Positions 1 to 8,422 of a DNA stretch of 32,721 nt are shown here, piece after piece. The first letter of the stretch is position 1. Every line of letters begins with the position of its first letter. The translations under genes and the position numbers were made by a program. Source of the DNA: Marine Group II euryarchaeote MED-G38 (lineage in GTDB: Archaea > Thermoplasmatota > Poseidoniia > Poseidoniales > Thalassarchaeaceae); assembly GCA_002457145.1 (NCBI GenBank), contig NTJP01000001.1:1-32721 (forward strand), written 5' to 3'. The notes under the pieces were generated by a model. That model was not told the origin of the DNA, did not search any database, and saw only the letters and a list, made by a program, of their open reading frames with translations.

Positions 1-1796
1 TAGAATCGGAAATAGAATCATTAAATTTACAAATATCTGAATTAATCTCTGATAATAATCAATTTTATGATGACTTAGAAGATGCTACAGATGAAATATC
101 AAGTCTGACAAATACATTAAACGCTGTAGAGGATCAAATGTCCAGGATAATGTTTCAAACATTCACAGATGTGAATGGTTGTCCCCTTTCCGACCCTACA
201 AAGAAGATCAAGATAGGGCATGATGATTCTGATAATGGTCAATTAACTGGAAATGAGATAGATATGGTCATAGGAGAGTGTTCTGGAAATTCTGGCGTTG
301 TATCAAGCATTGGCTCTACTGATGGATTCCCTAGAGATGCTGGGATTTCACAAGCAGTAGAAATGGGAGGAGTATTATACTTTACAGCAGATGATGGCAT
401 TCATGGAAATGAACTTTGGAAATCAGACGGTACCCTTGGAGGGACTTCAATGGTCATTGATCTAACACCTGCAATGTGCCCAACTTGTACAAATATGGAT
501 TCTGATATTGGAGAATTAGTTGCAGGAGATTCTCACTTATTCTTTGCAAGTACTGGATTAGTTGATGGTTTTCCTGATCCCATAAGAGAATTATATGTTA
601 GTGATGGTACAGAGTCTGGAACTGAAATGGTGATTGATTTATTCAACTGTCCAACGTCTACAGGAGAAGTTACAATAAATTATCAAGGAGTTAATTCATT
701 AACAGCAATACCAGGATCGAGTTATGGAATTGAAGGGCAAGATCGTGTGGTATTTTCTGGATTTAGTTGCTCATTCGAAAATGTGGTGTGTTTTGGTGAA
801 GAACCGTGGATTTCTGATGGTACATTAGCTGGAACTATTCAAATTGACAATCTTAGGCTAGGAGATACTTCGATGATTACTCCTGATGGACAAGGTGTAA
901 TTATTGATTCCATAGGCAGTCAACCTAGAGATTTCTTTCAATCTGGACAAACAATCTACTTCACTGCTGATGATAATGAATCTGGAAGAGAGTTATGGAA
1001 ATTTGATTTAGTACAATCATCATCTACAGGTGCAGATATGGTAAAAGATATTTATGAAGGGTCTGATGATAGTTTTAATATCCACTCAGATGCTGAATTC
1101 ACTCAATTTGGAGATGCGGTTTATTTCGCTGCTGATGATGGAATAACAGGTCTAGAATTATGGAAAACTAATGGAACTACTGCCAGTACTGTTCTCGTAC
1201 GTAATATGGATTTAAATTCTAATTCAAGTAACCCAAAACATCTAACTGTGGTTGATAATGAATTCATGTACTTTGTAGCAGATGATGGAGATCATGGCAG
1301 AGAATTGTGGCAATCAAATGGTACATGGCAAGGAACTAATCTGTATTCAGATATTTTAGAAGGAGAGGATAGTAGTAATCCTAGCCATTTGATGGAATTC
1401 TCAAATGGGCTATATTTTGTAGCCAATAACGGAACACAGAATATCATCGTATTTTTAATAAATAATCAGGAATTTCATATTCCTTCTATGTATGAAGATA
1501 TAATGGAAATGAATATCACAAGCCCATCTAAAGGAGTGATTTTTAATGATTCGATTTATTTTACTGCTGATGAAGGATTATTCCAACTTTCATTATTTAC
1601 TATGCCATTTTTCTCAGGCTATATGCCAGGAATTGCACCTGTTGAATCACACCATTGGAATTTAGATCCGGAAATTCTTACTGTAATTGAAGGTGATACG
1701 GATGGAGAGGATATGTTATTTTTGAGTAATGGAGGCAATAATAGATACTTATTCTATCATTGGGATAATCCATATTCTAATTTGCATTATATTTGA
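1..1796 (+). CDS. ELWxxDGT-repeat surface protein, 5'-truncated by window edge
   Basis: The frame is open from base 3 to the stop at 1794-1796, so the gene begins before the window and the ATG at 138 is probably internal. Residues coded before 138 are a polar heptad-like stretch (ESEIESLNLQISELI...) that looks like coiled coil. The rest has six degenerate copies of the ELWxxDGT motif (ELWKSDGT, ELYVSDGT, EPWISDGT, ELWKFD, ELWKTNGT, ELWQSNGT), usually preceded by YFxADDG, which suggests a beta-propeller-like repeat. ELWxxDGT proteins are known as large secreted or surface proteins in bacteria and some archaea; their substrate is unknown. Several cysteines lie at residues 110-220 counted from base 138. 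No C-terminal membrane anchor is visible. The stop overlaps the next gene by 4 nt. Family assignment is secure, function is not. Confidence 0.85.
   Translation, partial: ESEIESLNLQISELISDNNQFYDDLEDATDEISSLTNTLNAVEDQMSRIMFQTFTDVNGCPLSDPTKKIKIGHDDSDNGQLTGNEIDMVIGECSGNSGVVSSIGSTDGFPRDAGISQAVEMGGVLYFTADDGIHGNELWKSDGTLGGTSMVIDLTPAMCPTCTNMDSDIGELVAGDSHLFFASTGLVDGFPDPIRELYVSDGTESGTEMVIDLFNCPTSTGEVTINYQGVNSLTAIPGSSYGIEGQDRVVFSGFSCSFENVVCFGEEPWISDGTLAGTIQIDNLRLGDTSMITPDGQGVIIDSIGSQPRDFFQSGQTIYFTADDNESGRELWKFDLVQSSSTGADMVKDIYEGSDDSFNIHSDAEFTQFGDAVYFAADDGITGLELWKTNGTTASTVLVRNMDLNSNSSNPKHLTVVDNEFMYFVADDGDHGRELWQSNGTWQGTNLYSDILEGEDSSNPSHLMEFSNGLYFVANNGTQNIIVFLINNQEFHIPSMYEDIMEMNITSPSKGVIFNDSIYFTADEGLFQLSLFTMPFFSGYMPGIAPVESHHWNLDPEILTVIEGDTDGEDMLFLSNGGNNRYLFYHWDNPYSNLHYI
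411..1325 (+). repeat. six ELWxxDGT protein-level repeats
   Basis: The E codons of the repeat units fall at 411, 588, 801, 990, 1155 and 1302, giving spacings of 177, 213, 189, 165 and 147 nt, all multiples of three. The repeat is conserved at protein level (ELW-x2-D/N-GT-x2-GT) but not at DNA level, so it is an old domain duplication rather than a recent tandem DNA repeat. Confidence 0.8.
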
Positions 1797-2227
1797 TTGA
1801 ATATTTTGGAGGGAATATTATCTTTAGCATAATTGAATCGTTACCAAGCCCAGAAGAATATCTAGAATTACGCGCTTCAGCAGGAATGGCCCCTAGATCT
1901 CAAAAAGGGGCAGAAAAAGGAATAGGAAATGAGTTGTATTGTGTACTTCTAAGAGTTGAAGAGACTGGTGAAGTAGTTGGAATGGGCAGAATAATTGGAG
2001 ATGGAGGGACAGTTTTCCAGATATGTGATATGGCCATAAAAATCGAATGGCAAGGCAAAGGAGGAGGTACGATGGTAATGAATTCTCTAATGGATTATAT
2101 CTATCAAAATGCTGAAGAGTATGCGTACATAAATTTACTAGCAGATGTAAATGGTTTCTATGAAAAATGGGGTTTCAAAACAACATCTCCACGTTCTATT
2201 GGTATGAGCCTTAAAATAAATAATTGA
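1793..2227 (+). CDS. GNAT-family N-acetyltransferase
   Basis: The 144-residue product has the GNAT acetyl-CoA pocket: IKIEWQGKGGGTMVMNSLM at residues 82-100 matches the Q/R-x-x-G-x-G/A loop and following helix, and NGFYEKWGFK at 120-129 is the usual C-terminal beta-bulge element (FYEKxGF). It should transfer an acetyl group from acetyl-CoA to an amine; the substrate cannot be read. The start is uncertain. A TTG at 1793 overlaps the upstream stop (TTGA), consistent with translational coupling, and there is no ATG before residue 32. The gene is probably co-transcribed with its neighbours on both sides; 21 nt separate it from the next start. Confidence 0.85.
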   Translation: MIEYFGGNIIFSIIESLPSPEEYLELRASAGMAPRSQKGAEKGIGNELYCVLLRVEETGEVVGMGRIIGDGGTVFQICDMAIKIEWQGKGGGTMVMNSLMDYIYQNAEEYAYINLLADVNGFYEKWGFKTTSPRSIGMSLKINN

Positions 2228-2248
2228 ATGAAATGAATAGAGAGATTC

Positions 2249-3082
2249 ATGGCTATCGCCCTCATCTCGACTATCATGGAAGGAGTCTTAGTGCTACCAA
2301 ATATTCCTCCAACTTCTCCTTGGGATGCGTATATTCTCATACTTCTTATTCCATTTATTATGAGGTTAATATTTGTAGCTCCACCACTTTTAGACTTGAT
2401 TAATACCTATGCTCCTCCAGGCGAAAGAACAAAGCATGTAAAATGGTTTCTCGATAAATTAAAAAGATTACCAGTTCGAGGTTTTTGGTTAATTGTAGTG
2501 AATGAAATATTATCTTTTATTTTACCTGCAATTATCGCTCTAATTGCGAGATATTTTATAGGTCCAATCGGTTGGAATAGTTGGGAAGATACTCCAAGTA
2601 TTGGGCTATTTTTGTTATTATTTGCAGGTCTTGCTTGGATAATTGTTGACTTCGGAAAAATCAGTCGTTCACGAATCGATATCAAGGCATTGTCGAAATA
2701 CAATCTTGAAACTACACGCAAGGTTGTAGATTCTGCTGTTGCTGGAAGAGAAATACTTGCAGGCGTATCACAAATAGAAATGCCGAGGCCATGGAAAAAA
2801 TTAGTAGAACCAGTAATAGAGCAAGATGGCAGTATCATTAATAATGATTCCAACTTCATTCTAGAGGCAATAAGTAAAGTATTGGATATGGGAGCAGATG
2901 CACTTGATTCAGTTCTTGATCAGGTCAAAGATAAAGCAGTAGATGCTGTAGAAAAGATAGATTCAGATATCCAAGAAAGAGTCTCAGAGAGAGCACGAGC
3001 ATCTACTAAATCATTACTTAGAACTACCATATTCTCCATTTTCCCTTTATTAGTTTTAGTTGGACTTCAAAAATTAATTTAA
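2249..3082 (+). CDS. multi-pass membrane protein of unknown function
   Basis: I do not recognise this 277-residue protein. Hydrophobic segments fall at about residues 27-46, 80-103, 119-136 and 258-275, so four membrane helices are likely. Between the third and fourth there is a long charged region; residues 210-255 (DALDSVLDQVKDKAVDAVEK and onward) are amphipathic and probably helical or coiled. The N-terminal half has a PPG-type turn (residues 56-58). The ATG at 2249 follows the GNAT stop by 21 nt with a weak purine-rich stretch upstream. The gene ends the first plus-strand cluster, since a terminator-like hairpin follows. No catalytic motif is visible, and a structural or transport-accessory role would be a guess. 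Confidence 0.7.
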   Translation: MAIALISTIMEGVLVLPNIPPTSPWDAYILILLIPFIMRLIFVAPPLLDLINTYAPPGERTKHVKWFLDKLKRLPVRGFWLIVVNEILSFILPAIIALIARYFIGPIGWNSWEDTPSIGLFLLLFAGLAWIIVDFGKISRSRIDIKALSKYNLETTRKVVDSAVAGREILAGVSQIEMPRPWKKLVEPVIEQDGSIINNDSNFILEAISKVLDMGADALDSVLDQVKDKAVDAVEKIDSDIQERVSERARASTKSLLRTTIFSIFPLLVLVGLQKLI

Positions 3083-3097
3083 TTTTCTAATTATGTA

Positions 3098-3127
3098 ACG
3101 CCATTTTTGATAATGGTGTAATTTTTC
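3098..3127 (+). terminator. hairpin plus T-tract, terminator-like
   Basis: ACGCCAT (3098-3104) can pair with ATGGTGT (3113-3119) as a 7-bp stem with one G-U pair and an 8-nt loop, followed by AATTTTTCT. It sits just after the membrane-protein stop at 3082 and before the next promoter. T-tracts alone can terminate archaeal transcription, so the stem may be incidental. Confidence 0.45.
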
Positions 3128-3154
3128 TATTTAGTGTAAAAATCTTTACTTATT

Positions 3155-3168
3155 CTTTTATTATTATA
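3155..3168 (+). promoter_or_regulatory. TATA-like element for the RND gene
   Basis: An AT-only run (TTTTATTATTATAA) is centred about 25 nt upstream of the ATG at 3186. That is the spacing expected for an archaeal TATA box driving a leaderless transcript, and it favours ATG 3186 over TTG 3174 as the start. Confidence 0.4.
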
Positions 3169-3185
3169 ATTTATTGCCGGACGCT

Positions 3186-5723
3186 ATGGAAATCTTACAT
3201 AATGTAGCCGGACCAGTCAATCGAAATCCAGTAAAAGTAGTTGTTGCTATCTTAGCAGTTACTAGTTTAATGTTAGTCGTTTTAATAAATGCTCCACCAG
3301 CAGAAGATCCCAGCCAAGCTGGTTTCATACCAGAGAATGAAGTTGTTGATGCATTAACAGATATTGGAGAAAAATTTCAGACCGAATATCCTGTTGTTAC
3401 TTTAATAAAATCAGATGATGTAGTAACTAGTTCAGTATTTGTAGAAATCCTAGATTTAGAAATATCTTTTGTGAATAATGAGGAAATACTAGGTAGCTTA
3501 CTCGATCCTGAAAATATAACAAATAATATTGTTTCATTACCAACCTTACTAGCAGGACAATTTGATGCTAACGAGAGTACTTTATCAGAACTAAAAGAAC
3601 TCTATGAAGGTAAGAGTGACGAGCAAATAAAAAATGCGCTCAGAGAAGCAAAAAATGATGAAAACCTGTCAGATGCTGTATCTAATCTTCTTGGAGAGGG
3701 AGATGATGACGCTTTGGCAACTTCGACTGTTGTAATTCTAACATTTGACAATAGTAACCGTGATGGTGAGAATTCTGTACAGGCTCTAGAAAGAATCACT
3801 AAAGTAGAAAAATTAATGGGTGAAGTAGCTGTAGACTTCAGAGAAAATATCTTTGAAAACACATTAGTCTATTCTCTTGGAGTAGGTGCTATAGATCAAG
3901 AGGTAAATACTGAGTTTAACAATGATGTAAATAATCGTTTAGGTATATTTGTATTAGGTTTCATTTTACTAGTCCTAGGACTAACATTCAGGTCTTTCAC
4001 AGATGTTAGTTTAACTCTGGTGGCACTAACAATTTCCATCATCTGGACATTTGCATTTGGTATCATTTTAGACTTTGAAGCAAGTTTCTTTTTGACAATA
4101 ATACCAATCTTACTAATTGGATTAGGAGTTGACTATGGAATACATCTGACTATGAGATATCGTGAAGAAGTTGTTGAAGATGGAGATTTAGATAAAGCCA
4201 ATGAGACTTCAATAGTATCTGTAGGTTCTGCATTATTATTTGCTACCATTACTACAATGATTGGTTTCTTCTCAAATCTTTCTTCAGATATAACGCCAAT
4301 AAGGGAATTTGGCATTCAAACTGGATTAGGAATATTATCTGCTTTCATAATATTTGTAACATTCCTTCCCGCATGTAGGATATTAATAGATAGAAGAAGA
4401 CAAAAAAACGGTATTGATATTTTATCAGAATCGAATATCAAAGCAATAAAAGCCAAAAAAATTGGTAGTAAGAGTAATGCTATTTCGGACAGATTCATGA
4501 GTATTGGGTCAATTTTAGCACTTAAATTTCCGGAGAGAGCAATTGCTTTCTTTGTGGTTCTAACTATTGTTGCAGGTTACGGAGGAAGTCAAATTTCATC
4601 TGAATTTAATGCTGAAGACTTTTTACCTCAAGATGTAGAAATTGTCCAGGAGTTCAATTATTTCCAAGATAATTTTGGTTCTAGTGTAGGTGAAACCTCT
4701 TTTATTTATATTAGTGGAGATGATGTAGCCACCACGGCAGTCTTTAGAGCAATGCAAGAAACACAAGATGAACTTTTAACAAATATACCAGATGCTGATA
4801 ATAGAGACAGAACATATGTTACAGATGATGAGGAAAAAGTATTATCTCCTTTGGTAATTATGAATCTTACAGTAGAAATGAATTCTACATTCGGAGAAAT
4901 GTTCAATGCTTCTGATGTCGATGAGGATGGAATACCTGATACAGATTCCGATGTGAAGGAACTTTTAGATTGGATGTTTGAAAATCAGCCTTATATGATA
5001 CAAAATTTCATTTATTTAGATGAAACTACTGATCAATATACAGTTTCATACATCATGGTTGGCACAAAGTCAAGAAATACTGATTACATTCAAGTCAGTG
5101 ATGAATTGAATAGAGATATTAAACCTCTACAAGATATAGAATCTAGTAGTGGAATTAGTGTAGTTGCAACTGGACAACCTCCTGTTTTTGTTGTAGTAAT
5201 GGATACAATAACCTCTACAATGATTCAGTCTATTGGTTATACTATTATCCTATCATTTATTGTTTTAACAGCAGTATTCTGGTTGAATGATGGTCAACCA
5301 ATTCTAGGACTTCTGACTATGATTCCTGTAATTTTAGTATTAACTTGGATTCTTGGAACCATGGTTGTTATTGGTTACAGTCTGAATGTTATGACTACGC
5401 TAATAGGGGCACTGACTATCGGCCTTGGCGTGACATATGCTATACATATCTCTCATAGATTTATTGAAGAGTTAGAAGAACATCATTCATTGGAAGATGC
5501 AGTAAATAATACTGTAAAGAATACTGGATTTTCTTTATTCGGAGCTGCCATGACGACAGTTCTATCATTTGGAGTATTATCTCAGTCGATATTGGTCCCA
5601 ATGCAACAATTTGGAACAATAACGGCTCTGACAATTCTATTCTCATTCCTATCTTCTGTCTGGGTTTTACCTAGTGTGTTAGTTGTTTGGGCAAAACGTT
5701 CCGGACTTGTCGAATCATCATAA
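3186..5723 (+). CDS. RND-superfamily / MMPL-type exporter
   Basis: The protein has 845 residues from ATG 3186; a TTG at 3174 would add four. It has the duplicated RND plan: one N-terminal helix, a large extracellular loop, about five helices, then the same again. The first half carries the TM4 signature GLGVDYGIHLTMRYREE, whose Asp-Tyr pair is the usual proton-relay site. The equivalent second-half motif reads GLGVTYAIHISHRFIEE, with Thr in place of Asp. The second outer loop contains DVDEDGIPDTDSD (nt 4914-4952), a calcium-binding pattern like thrombospondin type-3 repeats. Family members export lipids, hopanoids, peptides or drugs; the cargo here is unknown. The gene stands alone between a terminator-like hairpin and a 47-nt gap. 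Confidence 0.88.
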   Translation: MEILHNVAGPVNRNPVKVVVAILAVTSLMLVVLINAPPAEDPSQAGFIPENEVVDALTDIGEKFQTEYPVVTLIKSDDVVTSSVFVEILDLEISFVNNEEILGSLLDPENITNNIVSLPTLLAGQFDANESTLSELKELYEGKSDEQIKNALREAKNDENLSDAVSNLLGEGDDDALATSTVVILTFDNSNRDGENSVQALERITKVEKLMGEVAVDFRENIFENTLVYSLGVGAIDQEVNTEFNNDVNNRLGIFVLGFILLVLGLTFRSFTDVSLTLVALTISIIWTFAFGIILDFEASFFLTIIPILLIGLGVDYGIHLTMRYREEVVEDGDLDKANETSIVSVGSALLFATITTMIGFFSNLSSDITPIREFGIQTGLGILSAFIIFVTFLPACRILIDRRRQKNGIDILSESNIKAIKAKKIGSKSNAISDRFMSIGSILALKFPERAIAFFVVLTIVAGYGGSQISSEFNAEDFLPQDVEIVQEFNYFQDNFGSSVGETSFIYISGDDVATTAVFRAMQETQDELLTNIPDADNRDRTYVTDDEEKVLSPLVIMNLTVEMNSTFGEMFNASDVDEDGIPDTDSDVKELLDWMFENQPYMIQNFIYLDETTDQYTVSYIMVGTKSRNTDYIQVSDELNRDIKPLQDIESSSGISVVATGQPPVFVVVMDTITSTMIQSIGYTIILSFIVLTAVFWLNDGQPILGLLTMIPVILVLTWILGTMVVIGYSLNVMTTLIGALTIGLGVTYAIHISHRFIEELEEHHSLEDAVNNTVKNTGFSLFGAAMTTVLSFGVLSQSILVPMQQFGTITALTILFSFLSSVWVLPSVLVVWAKRSGLVESS

Positions 5724-5770
5724 TATAATGCCGCCGAAATATTGAAGCATTACTAGAATACTCATGATTC

Positions 5771-6433
5771 ATGAGCAGTGATGACTCTAAGGCTTCATCC
5801 GAAGAAGTTGATTGTCCTAGGGGTTGTGGGGCAATGGAATATCGAAAGAACAAGAATATGGGAAGAAGAGTTTTCCACCCTCTCGGAACTCCCTTGACAT
5901 TCTTGGGTCTCGTTGGAATTGCCTTAGCCCTTAAATCCCTTAATTCCATAGAGAACGAAGGTGCGTTAACTAATTCAGAAATTATTACTTTTATCATAGA
6001 ACTATTTCCGGGTGTGGCACTTCTTTTTCTGGGCCTGCATTTCACCTCACTAGTTACCTCAGATTTATTTTGTGGAACATGCAATGGTATTATCCTTGAA
6101 TCTAAATCAATAGATAAAAGACTTAACAAAGGTATATTTGGAGTTTTTCAATCAGCAGATTATATCCGAGAAAAATTATCCTCTTCTGTCAAAACTAGTG
6201 ACTTTGACTGTATAGATTGCATGGATAAAATGAAAAAAGTGGATATAGTATTCATACATCATGCTAAGGAACGTAGTTTGTTGAAGCCAGATATTTTGGA
6301 AAAAATTGAAGCATGGTCAGGACATCAAAAAATTATAGAAATAGACGGATGTCCAAATTGTGATTTAATATTTTTTGATGCAGGAGAAGAAAACTGGTTT
6401 TCTAATGATGGAGTACTAATTCAAAAAGATTAA
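5771..6433 (+). CDS. membrane-anchored zinc-ribbon protein (zf-TFIIB-like)
   Basis: The 220-residue protein has four cysteine pairs: C15/C19 (CPRGC), C101/C104 (CGTC), C147/C150 (CIDC) and C194/C197 (CPNC). Two hydrophobic segments lie at about 40-56 and 72-95. The C-terminal stretch IDGCPNCDLIFFDAGEENW matches the zf-TFIIB pattern, in which a CPxC pair is followed by a W/F-[LF]-D-x-GE element. The zinc ribbons should face the cytoplasm on both sides of a helical hairpin. These proteins have no firm function; metal handling or membrane-protein quality control are possibilities. It runs towards the convergent MFS gene, leaving 23 nt between the stops. Confidence 0.7.
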   Translation: MSSDDSKASSEEVDCPRGCGAMEYRKNKNMGRRVFHPLGTPLTFLGLVGIALALKSLNSIENEGALTNSEIITFIIELFPGVALLFLGLHFTSLVTSDLFCGTCNGIILESKSIDKRLNKGIFGVFQSADYIREKLSSSVKTSDFDCIDCMDKMKKVDIVFIHHAKERSLLKPDILEKIEAWSGHQKIIEIDGCPNCDLIFFDAGEENWFSNDGVLIQKD

Positions 6434-6456
6434 TTTGAAATAAATGATAAATCTAA

Positions 6457-7713
6457 TCAAATAAAAATTTTCTTTTCACTAGGAGATGCCAGTAATACCC
6501 ATAATATTCCTAGACCAATCTGTATTGTACCAGTAATCGCTATTACTTCTCTTAACTCCAAAAGTTGATTCTCCAGTATCAGGGCAGCAGCAAGTGCTGA
6601 AGCCCCCATTGTGAATGTTATTACTAAATAATCAGTTCCAGCGACTCTTCCTCTCCATTCATCATCTGAACGTTTTTGGAGCATTGTCGTTGAATAAACC
6701 CAATTAACTCCACTACTAGCATGCGCACAGAAAACAAATACTAGTAACAAATTAGTCCATTCTATTTGTGAAACAAAAACATAAAAAATTCCTGAAACAC
6801 CCACTGAAACTCCTAAAAGGTAAGGAAGAATATTTTTTTGTTTCATCAATGGCTTGGCAATTATTGGACCAAATCCAGATCCAAATCCTCTAATCATAAA
6901 CAGCAAACCTATTCCTGCCGCAAGTTCTCCAAAGTTTGTCTCCATTCCAATTAATATTAGTAAAAAAACTTGTGCTCCACCACCTGCAGCCCACATTCCT
7001 TTAGCAAATACAACTCTTCTTACAGGAGGTCTACCTCGAATATATTTCCATCCAGAAATAATTTCAACTATGGCTTTTTTCGGAGTTAATATGCCTTCCA
7101 CTGGATTATCGGGACCGCCAGGGGGTAATCTTGAAATTAATAATATTGAAAATAAGAAAGTTGTACAGTCTATCCACAAAGCGGTAGTAACTCCAAATTC
7201 TGAAATCGTAAGGCCACCTATTCCTGCCCCTATTCCCAAGGCAACTGACCAACCTCCTGAGCCCAATGCATTAGCTGTAATTAATTCATCATTTGTACAA
7301 ATCTTTGGTAAATATGAGAATTCTGCAGGGTCGAATAAGGACTTTGCCAAAACCATCACAAAGGCAAGTAAATAATATGAAAATAAACTATCTAATAAGT
7401 CAAGTGAAACAACACTAACTAGCGCAATAAGAGAAATAAAATTAGATAACATCATCAATCCTTTCCTGGAATATCTATCAGCAAACATACCTGAAAAAGG
7501 ATCACATAATGCCATGCCAAAACTTCTGGTCACTAGTACTCCTGCAATTGCAAGTGGAGAGTTATCAGTAGCCTCGCCCGCTAGGATAAATAGTGCAATT
7601 ACTGTGAACCAATCTCCAACGTATGAAATCATATCTGCCGTAAATAACTGACGAAATGGCTTATTCTCTTTCAAAAGTTGAAAGTACCCAACATCAGACA
7701 CGGCTTTGCGCAT
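6457..7713 (-). CDS. MFS transporter (EntS/MFS_3-like)
   Basis: This is a 418-residue, roughly 12-helix permease. The cytoplasmic loop between helices 2 and 3 reads GMFADRYSRKGLM, the A-motif (G-x3-D-R-x-x-R-[KR]) of the major facilitator superfamily. The opening pattern (FRQLFTADMISYVGDWFTVIALFILAGEATDNSPLA) resembles the enterobactin-exporter/MFS_3 group, and FDPAEFSYLPKICTNDELITANAL is the typical helix 4-5 loop of that group. It is likely a proton-driven exporter of a small molecule; substrate unknown. The ATG at 7713 is divergent from the oligoribonuclease gene, so the two promoters must share the small gap. Confidence 0.88.
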   Translation of the reverse strand: MRKAVSDVGYFQLLKENKPFRQLFTADMISYVGDWFTVIALFILAGEATDNSPLAIAGVLVTRSFGMALCDPFSGMFADRYSRKGLMMLSNFISLIALVSVVSLDLLDSLFSYYLLAFVMVLAKSLFDPAEFSYLPKICTNDELITANALGSGGWSVALGIGAGIGGLTISEFGVTTALWIDCTTFLFSILLISRLPPGGPDNPVEGILTPKKAIVEIISGWKYIRGRPPVRRVVFAKGMWAAGGGAQVFLLILIGMETNFGELAAGIGLLFMIRGFGSGFGPIIAKPLMKQKNILPYLLGVSVGVSGIFYVFVSQIEWTNLLLVFVFCAHASSGVNWVYSTTMLQKRSDDEWRGRVAGTDYLVITFTMGASALAAALILENQLLELREVIAITGTIQIGLGILWVLLASPSEKKIFI

Positions 7714-7779
7714 ATACTAACACATATCATGTCTACTATGATGAGAATACCTAAGAAGGTAAGGTCAGAGGATAGAAAC

Positions 7780-8319
7780 ATGGTCGAACAGCGTTTAGTA
7801 TGGCTAGACTTAGAAATGACAGGACTAGATCCACATGAAAATACCATTATTGAAATAGCCACTATAGTTACAGAAGGTAATCTTGATATTGTAGCCGAAG
7901 GGCCAAGTTTAGCAATATCTCAACCTGAAGAAGAGTTGGATAAAATGGATGAATGGAATCAAACCCATCACACTGAAAATGGATTAATAGAAAGGGTGAG
8001 AAATAAAGGCGTCCTAATGAAAGAAGCAGAAGAGCAAACAATAGAATTCCTAAGACTACATTGTCTCGAAGGCGTACCTCCATTATGTGGTAATACAATT
8101 GGTCAAGATCGTCGTTTTCTTAGAAAATATATGCCTGAGTTACATGATTTCTTCCATTATAGAAGTGTAGATGTAACTTCAATAAAAGAAGTAATCAGGC
8201 GATGGTATCCTAATTCTCCGAGATTTAGTAAACGTTCGGGTCATAGAGCAATGGATGACGTTAGAGGGAGTATTGAAGAATTAAATCATTATAGAAAATA
8301 TGTATTTGACTCAAAATAA
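7780..8319 (+). CDS. orn: oligoribonuclease (DEDDh 3'-5' exonuclease)
   Basis: Starting at ATG 7780 the product is 179 residues, the usual Orn length, and opens with the family N-terminus LVWLDLEMTGLDP. The DEDDh residues are all visible: D-x-E in LDLEMTG, the second Asp in GNTIGQDRRFLRKYMPEL, and the H-x4-D pair in GHRAMDDVRGSIEEL. Orn degrades 2-5 nt RNAs left by other RNases and linear dinucleotides such as pApA or pGpG. In-frame ATGs at 7729, 7738 and 7741 would add 13-17 residues; a TATA-like CATATACTA (7711-7719) would fit a leaderless start near 7738, so the start is unsettled. Similarity to the bacterial and mitochondrial family is very high, which suggests acquisition by transfer. 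Confidence 0.93.
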   Translation: MVEQRLVWLDLEMTGLDPHENTIIEIATIVTEGNLDIVAEGPSLAISQPEEELDKMDEWNQTHHTENGLIERVRNKGVLMKEAEEQTIEFLRLHCLEGVPPLCGNTIGQDRRFLRKYMPELHDFFHYRSVDVTSIKEVIRRWYPNSPRFSKRSGHRAMDDVRGSIEELNHYRKYVFDSK

Positions 8320-8422
8320 TCTTAATGCTTTTTAATAAATATTCTATCTATATATTTTTTGAATTTAACAAAACCCTTTTTCTAGTATTCATGACTTTTC
8401 ACATATACATCAGAGAAGGGTT

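Noticed and set aside
5726-5752. TAATGC/GCATTA inverted repeat after the RND gene
   Set aside because: Arms of only 6 bp with a 15-nt loop and no T-tract after; within chance for AT-rich DNA.
5671-6129. 152-codon minus-strand frame across the RND end and the zinc-ribbon gene
   Set aside because: It overlaps two well-supported plus-strand genes and shows no domain; judged a shadow frame.
6854-7375. 173-codon open frame antisense to the MFS gene
   Set aside because: It reads as low-complexity Pro/Ser/Ile sequence with no motif, and the opposite strand codes a clear MFS permease with the A-motif.
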